64,000 nucleotides of DNA from Streptomyces canus. Lineage in GTDB: Bacteria > Actinomycetota > Actinomycetes > Streptomycetales > Streptomycetaceae. Below, piece by piece: positions 17,626 through 26,353 of the stretch; the stretch's first letter is position 1; the number at the start of each line of letters is the position of its first letter. The stretch is from assembly GCF_041435015.1 (NCBI RefSeq), contig NZ_CP107989.1, positions 5,952,001-6,016,000 on the forward strand. Direction: 5' to 3'. The position numbers and the translations under genes are program-made. The notes below the pieces were generated by a model. The model did no database searches, had not been told where the DNA came from, and was given only the letters and a program-made list of their open reading frames with translations.

Positions 17626-18519
17626 ATGAGGAGCAGCAACCCGGTCTTCTCGCGACGGGGGTTCAGCCGCGACAACGGCTACGCGGGCTTCAACACCGCG
17701 CCGCAGGCCGGGGGCGCAGCCGTGGGCACGCAGGGCAGCCCCTACGCGCAGCCGCAGGGCAACCCGTACGCGACCAACCCCTATGCCCAGCAGGACCTGC
17801 AGCAGGCCGCACCGCCGCAGACCCCGGTGACCACCGGCCGGATGACGATGGACGACGTCGTCATGCGCACCGGCACCACGCTCGGCATCCTGATCGTCAC
17901 GGCCGCGCTCGCCTGGGCGCTGCTGCCCGTCGACGACGCCAACATCGGCCGCTCGTACGGCATCGGTATCGGTGCCGCGGTGATCGGCATGGTCCTGGCG
18001 CTCGTGCAGTCCTTCAAGCGCACGGCCACGCCCGCGCTGATCGTGTCGTACGCCGCGTTCGAGGGCGTGTTCCTCGGTGTCGTCTCCAGCGTCGTCGACA
18101 ACCGCATCGCGAGCGGCGCGGCCATGCAGGCCGTGATCGGCACCCTGGCGGTCTTCGCCGCGGTACTGGTGGCGTACAAGGCCGGCTGGATCCGCGTGAA
18201 CCGGCGGTTCTACGGCTTCGTGATGGCGGCCGCGCTCGGCTTCATGCTGCTGATGGTGGTCAACCTGCTGTTCGCCGCCTTCGGCGGCGGTGACGGCCTC
18301 GGCTTCCGCAGTGGCGGCCTCGGCATCCTGTTCGGCATCATCGGCGTCCTGCTCGGCGCGTGCTTCCTCGCCCTCGACTTCAAGCAGGTCGAGGACGGCA
18401 TCGCCTACGGCGCCCCGCGCGAGGAGGCGTGGCTGGCCGCGTTCGGTCTCACGCTGACGCTGGTGTGGATCTACATGGAGTTCCTGCGACTCATCGCGAT
18501 CCTCAACAGCAACGACTAG
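17626..18519 (+). CDS. Bax inhibitor-1/YccA family membrane protein
   Basis: A 297-aa polytopic membrane protein. Residues 1-75 are a cytoplasmic, Gln/Pro/Tyr/Ala-rich low-complexity tail with repeated NPYA/SPYA units; seven membrane helices follow (from GTTLGILIVTAALAWALL around residue 84 to LTLTLVWIYMEFLRLIAIL at the end). The final conserved segment YGAPREEAWLAAFGLTLTLV matches the actinobacterial Bax1-I family. Family members are pH-sensitive calcium leak channels or stress modulators in some organisms; the bacterial role is unclear. The ATG at 17626 has GGAGTGA upstream. A hairpin at 18547-18580 ends the unit. Confidence 0.9.
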   Translation: MRSSNPVFSRRGFSRDNGYAGFNTAPQAGGAAVGTQGSPYAQPQGNPYATNPYAQQDLQQAAPPQTPVTTGRMTMDDVVMRTGTTLGILIVTAALAWALLPVDDANIGRSYGIGIGAAVIGMVLALVQSFKRTATPALIVSYAAFEGVFLGVVSSVVDNRIASGAAMQAVIGTLAVFAAVLVAYKAGWIRVNRRFYGFVMAAALGFMLLMVVNLLFAAFGGGDGLGFRSGGLGILFGIIGVLLGACFLALDFKQVEDGIAYGAPREEAWLAAFGLTLTLVWIYMEFLRLIAILNSND

Positions 18520-18546
18520 TCCTCGACGGTCGTTCAGGTCGTACGG

Positions 18547-18580
18547 CGAAGGGTCCCCGGTTCCGACCGGGGGCCCTTCG
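18547..18580. terminator. Hairpin between convergent genes
   Basis: A 14-bp stem with one U-G pair (18547-18560 with 18567-18580) and a six-base loop, between the Bax inhibitor-like gene (+) and the DUF4287 gene (-). It can serve both strands. Confidence 0.8.
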
Positions 18581-18593
18581 GCATGTGCGCAGC

Positions 18594-18824
18594 TCAGAAG
18601 TACCTGCGCGCGGCCCTCCTCATGTCGTACTCGTGGATGATCGCCTTGGCGTGGCCGTACGCGAGGTTGTGTTCGTGGCGGAGCCAGCTGACCTTTTCCT
18701 CGAAGCGGAAGAGGGCCGGGCCTTCATCGACGGTGCGGAGCCAGTCGGAGACTTCACGACCGGTGCAGTGGGGGATGCGGGCGAGCAGGTTGCGGTGGGT
18801 CTCCTCGGAGAGGACGTGGGACAT
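18594..18824 (-). CDS. DUF4287 domain protein
   Basis: A 76-aa soluble protein. It starts MSHVLSEETHRNLLARIPHC and contains TGREVSDWLRTVDEG, FRFEEKVSWLRHEHNLAYGH and AKAIIHEYDMRRAARRYF, the pattern of DUF4287 (a helical domain in which a WL..EH.L..GHA.AI core is typical). GGAGG lies seven bases upstream of the ATG at 18824; a longer start at 18842 lacks this. Divergent from the next gene across about 100 bp. Function unknown. Confidence 0.8.
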   Translation of the reverse strand: MSHVLSEETHRNLLARIPHCTGREVSDWLRTVDEGPALFRFEEKVSWLRHEHNLAYGHAKAIIHEYDMRRAARRYF

Positions 18825-18891
18825 CGGCGCCTCCGGACGCAAAGGGGATGTAAGCCGGTCCTTCAGGTCACGGTGCCTGAGCGTTCGCCTG

Positions 18892-18922
18892 TTGGCAACA
18901 GTCCCGGTGGGACGCGTACGGT
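18892..18922 (+). promoter_or_regulatory. Promoter of a leaderless gene
   Basis: TTGGCA (18892-18897) and TACGGT (18917-18922), 19-bp spacer. The GTG start at 18929 is six bases past the -10, so transcription should begin at or next to the start codon. Confidence 0.55.
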
Positions 18923-18928
18923 TGCCGG

Positions 18929-19240
18929 GTGGCTGATACCTCGCGTCTGACCCGGGCTGTGGACCATTTCGCCGACCGTCTGCGGGCCGCGCCGCAGAGC
19001 CGGTTGCAGCGGGGCGCCGCCGCTGAGGCGCTGGGACTGGCCCGGGAATTCGCCCGTCGGACGCAGGTTCTCGAGGAGCCCGGGACCGAACCTCGCGAGA
19101 TGCCGGACGCGGGGATGTTCGCCGCGGCCGACCAAATCACGGTGGCCGTACATGACTTGGCTCTCGTCCTGACGGACGAGAGCCAAGTGGAAGAAGCGAT
19201 GGAACTGGTGGCGCAGGCACAGCAGCGTGCCGGAGTGTGA
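18929..19240 (+). CDS. Conserved hypothetical helical protein
   Basis: A 103-aa, mostly alpha-helical cytoplasmic protein (LTRAVDHFADRLRAAPQSRL, then AAEALGLAREFARRTQVL and ITVAVHDLALVLTDESQVEE). No enzyme motif. It has no ribosome-binding site; the promoter at 18892-18922 places the transcript start at the GTG codon, so it is probably a leaderless mRNA. Conserved actinobacterial proteins of this kind are common beside pobA/thiolase regions, but I cannot name a family. It converges on the next minus-strand gene with only three bases between stops. Confidence 0.65.
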   Translation: MADTSRLTRAVDHFADRLRAAPQSRLQRGAAAEALGLAREFARRTQVLEEPGTEPREMPDAGMFAAADQITVAVHDLALVLTDESQVEEAMELVAQAQQRAGV

Positions 19241-19243
19241 CTC

Positions 19244-20038
19244 CTACAGGGAGGCTATGACCCGGTCCGCCAGGATGTAGACGTTCTCCTCGCCGCACGC
19301 GAACGTCAGCGTGTACGCGCCGGAGATGCCCGAGCCACCCAGCAGCACCGGTGTCTCGCCCGCGCGCAGGGCCGCGGAGAGGCGCTCGGCCGTCTCGCGG
19401 TGGCCCGGGGTCATGCAGAGGGTCGTGCCGTCGGCGAAGACGTAGACGTCCAGCGTGCCGAGGGGCCCCGGGCGGACATCGGCCAGTGCGGTGCCGGAGG
19501 CGGCCAGGTCCTCCAGGGTCGCCACGGTTCGCTCGTGGTCGCCGACCACCGGTGAGCCGACCGGGACGAAGTCCGGGTGGGAGGGGTGGCGGCGGCGGGC
19601 CGCGGCCAGTTCGGGGCTGTCTCCGGGGGTGCCGCCGGCGAACTCGTCCGCGTCGGCCGAAGCCTCCGACACCGGCTCCAGGCCCACGAAATCGGCTTGC
19701 CGGGGCAGGAACAGGTCACTGTCGGGCAGTCCGAGCAGCGAGGGCGCGTCGGAGCCGTCCCGTGCTTCCTGGGCGGCCCAGAAGGCACGCGCCTCGGCGA
19801 GTTCGCGCTCGCGTTCCTCGGCGAGGGCCTCGGCCACGGCGGCGCGTATCTCGTCGACGTCAGCGGCGGGACGGGCGGCCGGTACGAGACCCCGTAGGGG
19901 CGCGGTGTTGTTCCTGGCGAGCTCGGTGTGCAGGGCGGCGACCTGTCGGCGCAACACCATGAGGGTGCGCAGGACGGCGACGCCCACGGCGCCCGTGGCG
20001 GCCGTGGTGACCAACAAGGCGATCGGCATGGCGCTCAC
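19244..20038 (-). CDS. Hypothetical membrane-anchored protein
   Basis: A 264-aa protein with one N-terminal membrane segment (about residues 5-27, IALLVTTAATGAVGVAVLRTL) followed by a coiled coil (about 28-90, with EERERELAEARAFWAAQEA). The remaining soluble domain ends with beta-rich DVYVFADGTTLCMTPGHRET and ISGAYTLTFACGEENVYILA. The topology suggests a cytoplasmic domain tethered to the membrane. GTG at 20038 is chosen because CGGGAG lies about eight bases upstream; ATG at 20029 is an alternative. No recognised family; function unknown. Confidence 0.7.
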   Translation of the reverse strand: MSAMPIALLVTTAATGAVGVAVLRTLMVLRRQVAALHTELARNNTAPLRGLVPAARPAADVDEIRAAVAEALAEERERELAEARAFWAAQEARDGSDAPSLLGLPDSDLFLPRQADFVGLEPVSEASADADEFAGGTPGDSPELAAARRRHPSHPDFVPVGSPVVGDHERTVATLEDLAASGTALADVRPGPLGTLDVYVFADGTTLCMTPGHRETAERLSAALRAGETPVLLGGSGISGAYTLTFACGEENVYILADRVIASL

Positions 20039-20236
20039 TGACGTACTCCCGGTTCAAAGTCGACCCCCGACTTCCTACATCAGCTTGAAGGGCGGACTAT
20101 CCAACTGTCAGTGCGTAACGTCACGAATCGGACAGGACTTTGGGTCGGGGGTTTGGTGGTGAAACGGCTCTGACCTGCGTAGATCCCTTCCAGAAGGGAG
20201 ATAGGTCACATCCTGGGGGAGATTGGATCACAAATC

Positions 20237-20271
20237 GGCCCAGAACCTTGGAGTTTCCTCGGTTCTGGGCC
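20237..20271. terminator. Hairpin downstream of the thiolase gene
   Basis: GGCCCAGAACC (20237-20247) pairs perfectly with GGTTCTGGGCC (20261-20271) around 13 bases. It lies 57 bp past the thiolase stop on the minus strand, within an otherwise empty 289-bp gap that also holds the promoter of the 19244-20038 gene. Confidence 0.75.
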
Positions 20272-20327
20272 AAAGAGTGGCACTAAGTGCCCGTACGGAT
20301 ACGGAGCGTTGACGTTCTTGTCGTCTT

Positions 20328-21548
20328 TTAGCTCAGACGCTCGATGACCATCGCCATGCCCTGGCCGCCGCCCACGCACATGGTCTCCAGACCGAACTGC
20401 TTGTCGTGGAACTGGAGGGAGTTGATGAGCGTGCCGGTGATGCGGGCGCCCGTCATGCCGAAGGGGTGGCCGACGGCGATCGCGCCACCGTTGACGTTCA
20501 GCTTGTCGAGGTCGATGCCGAGGTCGCGGTAGGAGGGGATCACCTGGGCGGCGAACGCCTCGTTGATCTCCACCAGGTCGATGTCGTCGATGGTGAGGCC
20601 GGCACGGCGCAGGGCCTGGTTGCTCGCGTCGACCGGGCCGAGGCCCATGATCTCGGGGGAGAGGCCGGAGACGCCGGTGGAGACGATACGGGCGAGCGGG
20701 GTGAGGCCGAGCTCGCGGGCCTTGGTGTCGCTCATGATGACGAGCGCGGCGGCGCCGTCGTTGAGCGGGCAGCAGTTGGCGGCGGTGACCATGCCGTCGG
20801 GGCGGAAGACCGGCTTCAGGCCCTGGACGCCCTCGAGGGTGACGCCGGCGCGCGGGCCGTCGTCCTTGGAGACGACCGTGCCGTCGGGCAGCGTCACCGG
20901 GGTGATCTCGCGCTCCCAGAAGCCGTTCTTGATGGCTTCCTCGGCGAGGTTCTGCGAGCGGACGCCGAACTCGTCCATGTCCTGGCGGGTGACGCCCTTG
21001 GAGCGGGCGAGGTTCTCGGCCGTCTGGCCCATCGCGATGTAGGCGTCCGGGACGAGGCCGTCCTCGCGCGGGTCGTGCCAGGTCGTGCCCTCCTGCTGGG
21101 CGACGGCGGCGGTGCGGGCCTCGGCCTCGGCGAAGAAGGGGTTGTGCGTGTCCGGGAGGCTGTCGGAGTTGCCCTTGGTGAAGCGGGAGACCATCTCGAC
21201 ACCGGCCGAGATGAACACGTCGCCCTCGCCGGCCTTGATGGCGTGCAGGGCCATCCGGCTGGTCTGGAGCGAGGAGGAGCAGTAGCGGGTGACCGTGCAG
21301 CCGGGGAGGTGGTCCATCCCCATCTGTACGGCGACGATCCGGCCGAGGTTGTTGCCCTGCTCGCCGCCGGGCAGACCGCAGCCGAGCATCAGGTCGTCGA
21401 TGTCGCGGGGGTCGAGCTCCGGGACCTTGGCGAGGGCGGCCTGGATGATCGTGGCGGTGATGTCGTCCGGGCGCAGGTCCTTGAGGGAGCCCTTGAAGGC
21501 GCGGCCGATGGGGGAGCGGGCGGTCGAGACGATCACGGCTTCGGGCAT
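20328..21548 (-). CDS. Acetyl-CoA C-acyltransferase (thiolase)
   Basis: A 406-aa cytoplasmic thiolase of the FadA/AtoB type, which cleaves or forms 3-ketoacyl-CoA in fatty-acid degradation. The nucleophilic Cys is in [18 protein letters not shown] (about residue 91); the thiolase signature [17 protein letters not shown] and the C-terminal catalytic Cys in [14 protein letters not shown] are intact, as is [12 protein letters not shown]. The ATG at 21548 has GGAG six bases upstream; the longer frame to 21635 lacks support. No hydroxyacyl-CoA dehydrogenase partner is adjacent, so the exact chain-length role (beta-oxidation versus acetoacetyl-CoA) is open. Confidence 0.92.
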   Translation of the reverse strand: MPEAVIVSTARSPIGRAFKGSLKDLRPDDITATIIQAALAKVPELDPRDIDDLMLGCGLPGGEQGNNLGRIVAVQMGMDHLPGCTVTRYCSSSLQTSRMALHAIKAGEGDVFISAGVEMVSRFTKGNSDSLPDTHNPFFAEAEARTAAVAQQEGTTWHDPREDGLVPDAYIAMGQTAENLARSKGVTRQDMDEFGVRSQNLAEEAIKNGFWEREITPVTLPDGTVVSKDDGPRAGVTLEGVQGLKPVFRPDGMVTAANCCPLNDGAAALVIMSDTKARELGLTPLARIVSTGVSGLSPEIMGLGPVDASNQALRRAGLTIDDIDLVEINEAFAAQVIPSYRDLGIDLDKLNVNGGAIAVGHPFGMTGARITGTLINSLQFHDKQFGLETMCVGGGQGMAMVIERLS

Positions 21549-21699
21549 CACGGCTCCATTGGCGTACGAGGGTGGTTCTTCGGTCTTCGGGTCGTGGCTG
21601 CTTGGGAAGTTACCCGTACGTATGGGCTGGGTCACGGGGGTGGCGGTGTGACCTTTGTCTAAGCGCTTGCTTTGTACGGCGGCGGTTGCGCCGACAGGG

Positions 21700-22731
21700 T
21701 CACTGGACGCCCGTCGCGCTGGTGGGTGACGGCTCCGCCTCCTTGACCCGCCGCCTGCGCCGCCGCTTCAGCAGAGCCCATGGCCCCTTCGGACCCGTCG
21801 GCATCGCGGCCGCGACCTCCGTGCCCGCCTCCGACGCCGCCTCCGCCGCGGCCCTCGCCACCGGCAGGAAGCCCTCACGGCGGGAGGCGTCCGGGCGGTC
21901 CTCGTCGGCCGGCCAGAGGCTCAGGGCCGCGCACACCGTCGGCAGCACCGCCATCGCCGCCGTCGCATAGCCCTCCGCCGAGGGGTGGTAGTTGTCGGGG
22001 CCGAACAGCTCCCGCGGGTTCGCCTCGAACTCCGGGCCCAGCAGGTCGCCCAGGGACACCGTGCGGCCGCCCTGTTCCACCGCGCCGATCGTCTGCGCGG
22101 CCGCCAGCTGGCGAGAGGCCCGGCGGGCCAGCCACCGCAGCGGCTGCTGGACCGGCTCGATCGTGCCCAGGTCGGGACAGGTGCCGACCACGACCTCGGC
22201 ACCGGCCGTGCGCAGCCGCCGTACCGCGGAAGACAGATGGCGCACCGAACGCGTCGCCGGCATCCGGTGCGTGACGTCGTTCGCGCCGATCATGATCACA
22301 CAGACGTCCGGGATCCGCTCGGGGTCCGCCAACGTCAGCGCCACCTGACGGTCCAGGTCGTCCGAGGTGGCCCCGGGGAGGGCGAAATTACGCAGTTCCA
22401 CCGGGCGCTCCGCCACCGCCGCCAGACCGGACGCCAGCAGCGCGCCCGGCGTCTGGCCCGCCCGGTGCACCCCCTGGCCCGCGGCCGTGGAGTCGCCCAG
22501 CATCACCAGCCGCAGGGGCGGCTCGCCGGCGGTGGCGTAGACATGGCCGTACCGGCCCTCGGCCTGCGGGACATGCGGCGTCGTGCCGTTGCCCACCTGG
22601 CGCCTGGCCAGCCGCACCTCCGCCAGCAGCAGCCCCATGGCCGCCGCGCCGACCAGACCGATCCCGCCGCCGCCGTACGCAGCGCCGGCCGCGATCCGCC
22701 TGGCCGTCCTCGCCCTCGACATGCTCGTCAT
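21700..22731 (-). CDS. SGNH/GDSL-type esterase, membrane-anchored
   Basis: A 343-aa hydrolase. One N-terminal membrane segment (about 18-34, AYGGGGIGLVGAAAMGL) anchors it. The catalytic blocks are block I LVMLGDSTAAGQGV (Ser in GDS), block III IMIGANDVTHRMP, and block V PDNYHPSAEGY with Asp and His. This is the family of lipases, esterases and acyl-thioesterases with a flexible active site. The C-terminus is basic (KRRRRRRVKEAE). ATG 22731 has GGAGGTGG nine bases upstream. It is divergent from cystathionine beta-synthase; substrate not evident. Confidence 0.85.
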   Translation of the reverse strand: MTSMSRARTARRIAAGAAYGGGGIGLVGAAAMGLLLAEVRLARRQVGNGTTPHVPQAEGRYGHVYATAGEPPLRLVMLGDSTAAGQGVHRAGQTPGALLASGLAAVAERPVELRNFALPGATSDDLDRQVALTLADPERIPDVCVIMIGANDVTHRMPATRSVRHLSSAVRRLRTAGAEVVVGTCPDLGTIEPVQQPLRWLARRASRQLAAAQTIGAVEQGGRTVSLGDLLGPEFEANPRELFGPDNYHPSAEGYATAAMAVLPTVCAALSLWPADEDRPDASRREGFLPVARAAAEAASEAGTEVAAAMPTGPKGPWALLKRRRRRRVKEAEPSPTSATGVQ

Positions 22732-22892
22732 ACGTCGCCGCCACCTCCGTCGAACCCGCTACACCCACTCCTTGCCCCGCACGGACCGTGGCCCAATCCC
22801 AACAGGGAGTGAACGACCGTCATGGCGCCCGATCAGGCCATAGGCTGGCCGGACCACTAGGACCACTTCTTTGCAAGCATCCGGAGACAACG

Positions 22893-24278
22893 GTGCAATT
22901 CCACGACTCGATGATCAGCCTCGTCGGCAACACCCCGCTGGTGAGGCTCAACAGCGTGACCAAGGGCATCAAGGCGACCGTCCTGGCCAAGGTCGAGTAC
23001 TTCAACCCCGGCGGCTCCGTGAAGGACCGCATCGCCCTGCGCATGATCGAGGCGGCGGAGGAGAGCGGGGCGCTGAAGCCCGGGGGCACCATCGTCGAGC
23101 CGACCAGCGGAAACACCGGGGTCGGGCTCGCCATCGTGGCGCAGCAGAAGGGGTACAAGTGCATCTTCGTGTGCCCCGACAAGGTGTCGACGGACAAGAT
23201 CAACGTCCTGCGGGCCTACGGCGCCGAGGTCGTCGTCTGCCCGACCGCCGTGGACCCCGAGCACCCGGACTCCTACTACAACGTCTCCGACCGGCTGGTG
23301 CGCGAGACGCCCGGCGCGTGGAAGCCCGACCAGTACTCCAACCCCAACAACCCGCTCTCCCACTACCACTCCACCGGCCCCGAGCTGTGGGAGCAGACGG
23401 AGGGGAAGATCACCCACTTCGTGGCGGGCGTCGGCACCGGCGGCACCATCTCCGGCACCGGCCGCTATCTGAAGGACGCCAGTGACGGCACGGTCCAGGT
23501 CATCGGCGCCGACCCCGAGGGGTCCGTGTACTCCGGCGGGTCGGGGCGGCCGTATCTCGTGGAGGGCGTCGGCGAGGACTTCTGGCCGACCGCCTACGAC
23601 CGGACCGTCGCCGACGAGATCGTCGCGGTGTCGGACAAGGACTCCTTCCAGATGACCCGCCGGCTGGCCAAGGAGGAGGGCCTGCTGGTGGGCGGCTCCT
23701 GCGGCATGGCCGTCGTCGCGGCCCTGCGCGTCGCCGAGCGCCTGGACGAGAACGGCGTCGTGGTGGTCCTGCTCCCGGACAGCGGGCGCGGGTACCTCTC
23801 GAAGATCTTCAACGACGAGTGGCTCGCGTCCTACGGGTTCCTCGAGGAGACGGGCCCGACCGCACGCGTCGGGGACGTGCTGAAGTACAAGGAAGGCATC
23901 ATCCCCCACCTGGTCCACATGCATCCGGACGAGACGGTCGGCCAGGCCATCGAGGTGCTGCACGAGTACGGCGTCTCGCAGATGCCGGTGGTGAAGCCGG
24001 GTGCCGGACACCCCGACGTGATGGCGGCGGAGGTGGTCGGTTCCATCGTCGAACGGGACCTTCTGGATGCGCTGTTCACCCAGCGTGCCAACCTCACGGA
24101 CCCGCTGGAGAAGCACATGTCGGCCCCCCTGCCGCTGGTGGGTTCCGGTGAGCCCGTCGTGGATCTGATGTCGATCCTGGGCGGCGCGGACGCGGCGATG
24201 GTGCTGGTCGAGGGCAAGCCGACCGGGGTCGTGACCCGTCAGGACCTTCTGGCGTACATGGCGCGCGCGGCGGAGTGA
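22893..24278 (+). CDS. cbs: Cystathionine beta-synthase
   Basis: A 461-aa PLP enzyme that condenses serine and homocysteine to cystathionine in reverse transsulfuration. The PLP lysine is in FNPGGSVKDRIALRM (residue about 43); the substrate loop EPTSGNTGVGLAIVAQQKGY, the PLP-phosphate loop GVGTGGTISGTGRYL and the GGSCGMAVVAAL motif are intact. After about residue 330 two CBS domains follow, the first beginning near LVHMHPDETVGQAIEV and the second near DPLEKHMSAPLPLV; they probably regulate activity. The GTG start at 22893 follows CCGGAGACAACG. In Streptomyces this is the standard cysteine-from-methionine route. Confidence 0.93.
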   Translation: MQFHDSMISLVGNTPLVRLNSVTKGIKATVLAKVEYFNPGGSVKDRIALRMIEAAEESGALKPGGTIVEPTSGNTGVGLAIVAQQKGYKCIFVCPDKVSTDKINVLRAYGAEVVVCPTAVDPEHPDSYYNVSDRLVRETPGAWKPDQYSNPNNPLSHYHSTGPELWEQTEGKITHFVAGVGTGGTISGTGRYLKDASDGTVQVIGADPEGSVYSGGSGRPYLVEGVGEDFWPTAYDRTVADEIVAVSDKDSFQMTRRLAKEEGLLVGGSCGMAVVAALRVAERLDENGVVVVLLPDSGRGYLSKIFNDEWLASYGFLEETGPTARVGDVLKYKEGIIPHLVHMHPDETVGQAIEVLHEYGVSQMPVVKPGAGHPDVMAAEVVGSIVERDLLDALFTQRANLTDPLEKHMSAPLPLVGSGEPVVDLMSILGGADAAMVLVEGKPTGVVTRQDLLAYMARAAE

Positions 24279-24287
24279 CGCGCAGGA

Positions 24288-24331
24288 GTGTTCGCCGTCC
24301 TCAGCGTCTTCGCATGCGAGGACGGCAACAC
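24288..24331 (+). terminator. Terminator after cystathionine beta-synthase
   Basis: GTGTT-C-GCCGTCCTC (24288-24302) pairs with GAGGACGGC-AACAC (24318-24331) around a 15-nt loop; one unpaired C. It lies nine bases after the stop. Confidence 0.7.
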
Positions 24332-24349
24332 CCCTCGTGACCCGTCAGT

Positions 24350-25915
24350 TCATGCCGAGTATCTGATCCGCAGCAGTCCCGGATCGAACGGGGCACGACG
24401 CGACCGTCCGGGCGGAAGCGGCAGGACGGTCACCGATTCCAGGACGCCGGCGATCGCCGCCCGCCGCTGAGCGAGGCTCATCACGGGCCATTGTGAGGGG
24501 TCCCTGCCCGCCGAAGTGGCCTGCCTGTTCCGTCGGTGGTCCGCCCGAGCCGCTTCCAGACCGGAGATACGGGCCTCAAGATCGGTCATCTCGACAGCGA
24601 GAGATTCGCGCTGTCCGACAAGGCGTTGCAGCAGCGCCGTACCGGCCCACTCCGGCTGCCTGCCATCGGCGGTGCTGCGCTGTTCGCTCAGCAGGGAGAG
24701 AACGATCTCCTCAAGGTAGCGGTCGACGTCACGGACATTGCGAGCGGTGCCTCCGCAGTCAAGGGCAGCACACACATACACGGCGTTGTCGGGGTTGTTC
24801 GCCGTCGGCCGTGCGCAACCACCCATCTTGGCGTCACAGGTGGTGCCGTCGTCCCGACGGGCACCGCAGCGCAGATATCCGCTGAACAGGTACTTACGGA
24901 AGCTCCGAGGCTCTTGTCCTGCAGGCGGACTGCCGTTCGTCAGGCGGGTGCCTCGGTTGGCGCCACGCCGTCGGGAGAGGTCCACCAGTGCCTGCCACTC
25001 GTCGACGGTCGCGGGGGTGTCCCACTGGCCCACGACGGGCAGACCGGTGGTGGGGTCCTGGACAAGTTGCCCATGGATGGCCCGGTATCCGCACATCACG
25101 GGGTTGGTCAGAGCCTGGCGGACAGTCGCTCCGCTCCACCGGTTTCCCGACGCTGTCCGGATCTCCCGCGCATTCAGCTTTCTGGCGATGTCGTTCCAAC
25201 TCGTTCCGCGCAGCGCCGATTCGATCATCTCCCGCAGCACGGGCCACTCGTCGGGATCCCTGAGCATGTTGATCTTGCGTCCTGATCGGGGATCCGGGCA
25301 GAGCCAACCGAAGCGTCTGCGCCCTCCAGGAGTCCCGCCGTCGATGGCACGTCGGCGGATGTGGCGCTCGATGCGCTCCTTTGTCCTCCAGACCTCCTCG
25401 GCGCAGGCGCTCGCGCTGCCGGTGCTGTCCGTCGAGCAGAGATCGAACACGGCTTGGCGTTCGATGAAGAGCCCTTCCTCGGTGACGGTGAGGGCCTGAC
25501 GCACCCGGGCGAAGTCCGCAGCCAAGCGCCACACGCGTTCCCGCTCCGTTGCCACGAGGGCCTGGACGGGATGGCCGTCGGTGGTTCTCCGGCAGTGCAG
25601 CGCGTCGACCACCTCCACGAACGCCGGTCGTACGACAGTGGGTTGTGCCGCTGTCAGGCCGTTGTCCTCGTAGAACCGGACGATGGCCACCCCGAACGCG
25701 TCGGCCGTCTCGATGTTCTCCTCGTGCTGATGACGAATGCCTGTCCCGGCTTCGCGCCCCTTGGCCAGGACGGCGGACCGTGTGCTCTGGTCGGCACTGA
25801 TCCGGGCGTAGTCCACGCCGGGTATCCGGCCGCCGAGCCACTCCTCGAAGCTGCGCCCGGCTTCCAGAGCCGAGACGAGTGAGGGATTGAGGAAGCTCCT
25901 GGACCAGCCGGACAT
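24350..25915 (-). CDS. Large serine recombinase (site-specific integrase)
   Basis: A 521-aa phage/ICE-type serine integrase that recombines att sites. The resolvase domain has the catalytic serine in YARISADQSTRSA (about residues 35-47), then ETADAFGVAIVRFYEDNGLT and PAFVEVVDAL; the recombinase domain starts at GGTPGGRRRFGWLCP; a zinc-ribbon follows (Cys in YLRCGARRDDGTTCDAKMGG and YVCAALDCGGTA) and a coiled coil near the end (LVGQRESLAVEMTDLEARIS). Length and order match the family. ATG at 25915 has GAGGT eight bases upstream. No other prophage, excision or conjugation gene is adjacent, so it is a solitary remnant or a minimal element inserted in a conserved core region. I could not find flanking att repeats by eye. 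Confidence 0.88.
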   Translation of the reverse strand: MSGWSRSFLNPSLVSALEAGRSFEEWLGGRIPGVDYARISADQSTRSAVLAKGREAGTGIRHQHEENIETADAFGVAIVRFYEDNGLTAAQPTVVRPAFVEVVDALHCRRTTDGHPVQALVATERERVWRLAADFARVRQALTVTEEGLFIERQAVFDLCSTDSTGSASACAEEVWRTKERIERHIRRRAIDGGTPGGRRRFGWLCPDPRSGRKINMLRDPDEWPVLREMIESALRGTSWNDIARKLNAREIRTASGNRWSGATVRQALTNPVMCGYRAIHGQLVQDPTTGLPVVGQWDTPATVDEWQALVDLSRRRGANRGTRLTNGSPPAGQEPRSFRKYLFSGYLRCGARRDDGTTCDAKMGGCARPTANNPDNAVYVCAALDCGGTARNVRDVDRYLEEIVLSLLSEQRSTADGRQPEWAGTALLQRLVGQRESLAVEMTDLEARISGLEAARADHRRNRQATSAGRDPSQWPVMSLAQRRAAIAGVLESVTVLPLPPGRSRRAPFDPGLLRIRYSA

Positions 25916-26265
25916 ACGGATACCTCTTCGAGGTGGGATGAACAGTTCGGGCACCTCGAAATATGCAGGTGGACGGCACGGCTGGTGAGTGGATGGCGGA
26001 CTGAACCAGCAGATCGGGTGATGAGCCGTGCCGTGGATTGACGTCTGGGACGGCGAACGATCGGACTTCGCGGAACTGGTACGAGGGCGTCACGTCCGCG
26101 CAGCACACGCTTAACACGGGTCCGGCACATTGATGGATGTCGGCAAGGGCGGGAGCGGCTCCCCGCCCCGGCCGGCAACCGAAACGTCCTAGGACCTCCG
26201 GAGCGGCTCCCGGACCTCCATGGACGCCGGACGTGAGACCTGGCCTGACCCGGTCGACGTCCCTC
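25916..26265. other. Non-coding stretch between integrase and terminator
   Basis: No gene is supported. It is slightly less GC-rich than its surroundings. Its GC-rich end has the pairing GGGCGGGAGCGGCTCCCCGCCC near 26150, split in this note only by reading frame, that could fold as a hairpin. A strong plus-strand terminator begins at 26266, so a plus-strand transcript or the remains of one may lie here. Confidence 0.4.
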
Positions 26266-26329
26266 GCGGGGACCGCCGTCGTCCCGCCCCCCGGTAACGG
26301 GGGTGCGGCGGTCCCCGCGATATTTTTTT
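26266..26329 (+). terminator. Strong terminator with T-run, no known upstream gene
   Basis: Positions 26266-26278 pair perfectly with 26306-26318 (13 bp); an inner CCCCC/GGGGG stem tightens it, and the plus strand then reads GATATTTTTTT (26319-26329). The U-run faces the plus strand, yet the nearest annotated gene upstream on that strand ends at 24278. Confidence 0.8.
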
Positions 26330-26353
26330 GCCGCCGCGCTCGGCGGCCGCCCC

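Noticed and set aside
24332..26265. Flanking att direct repeats of the integrase
   Set aside because: I compared both sides by eye and found no convincing repeat; a comparison with an empty site is needed.
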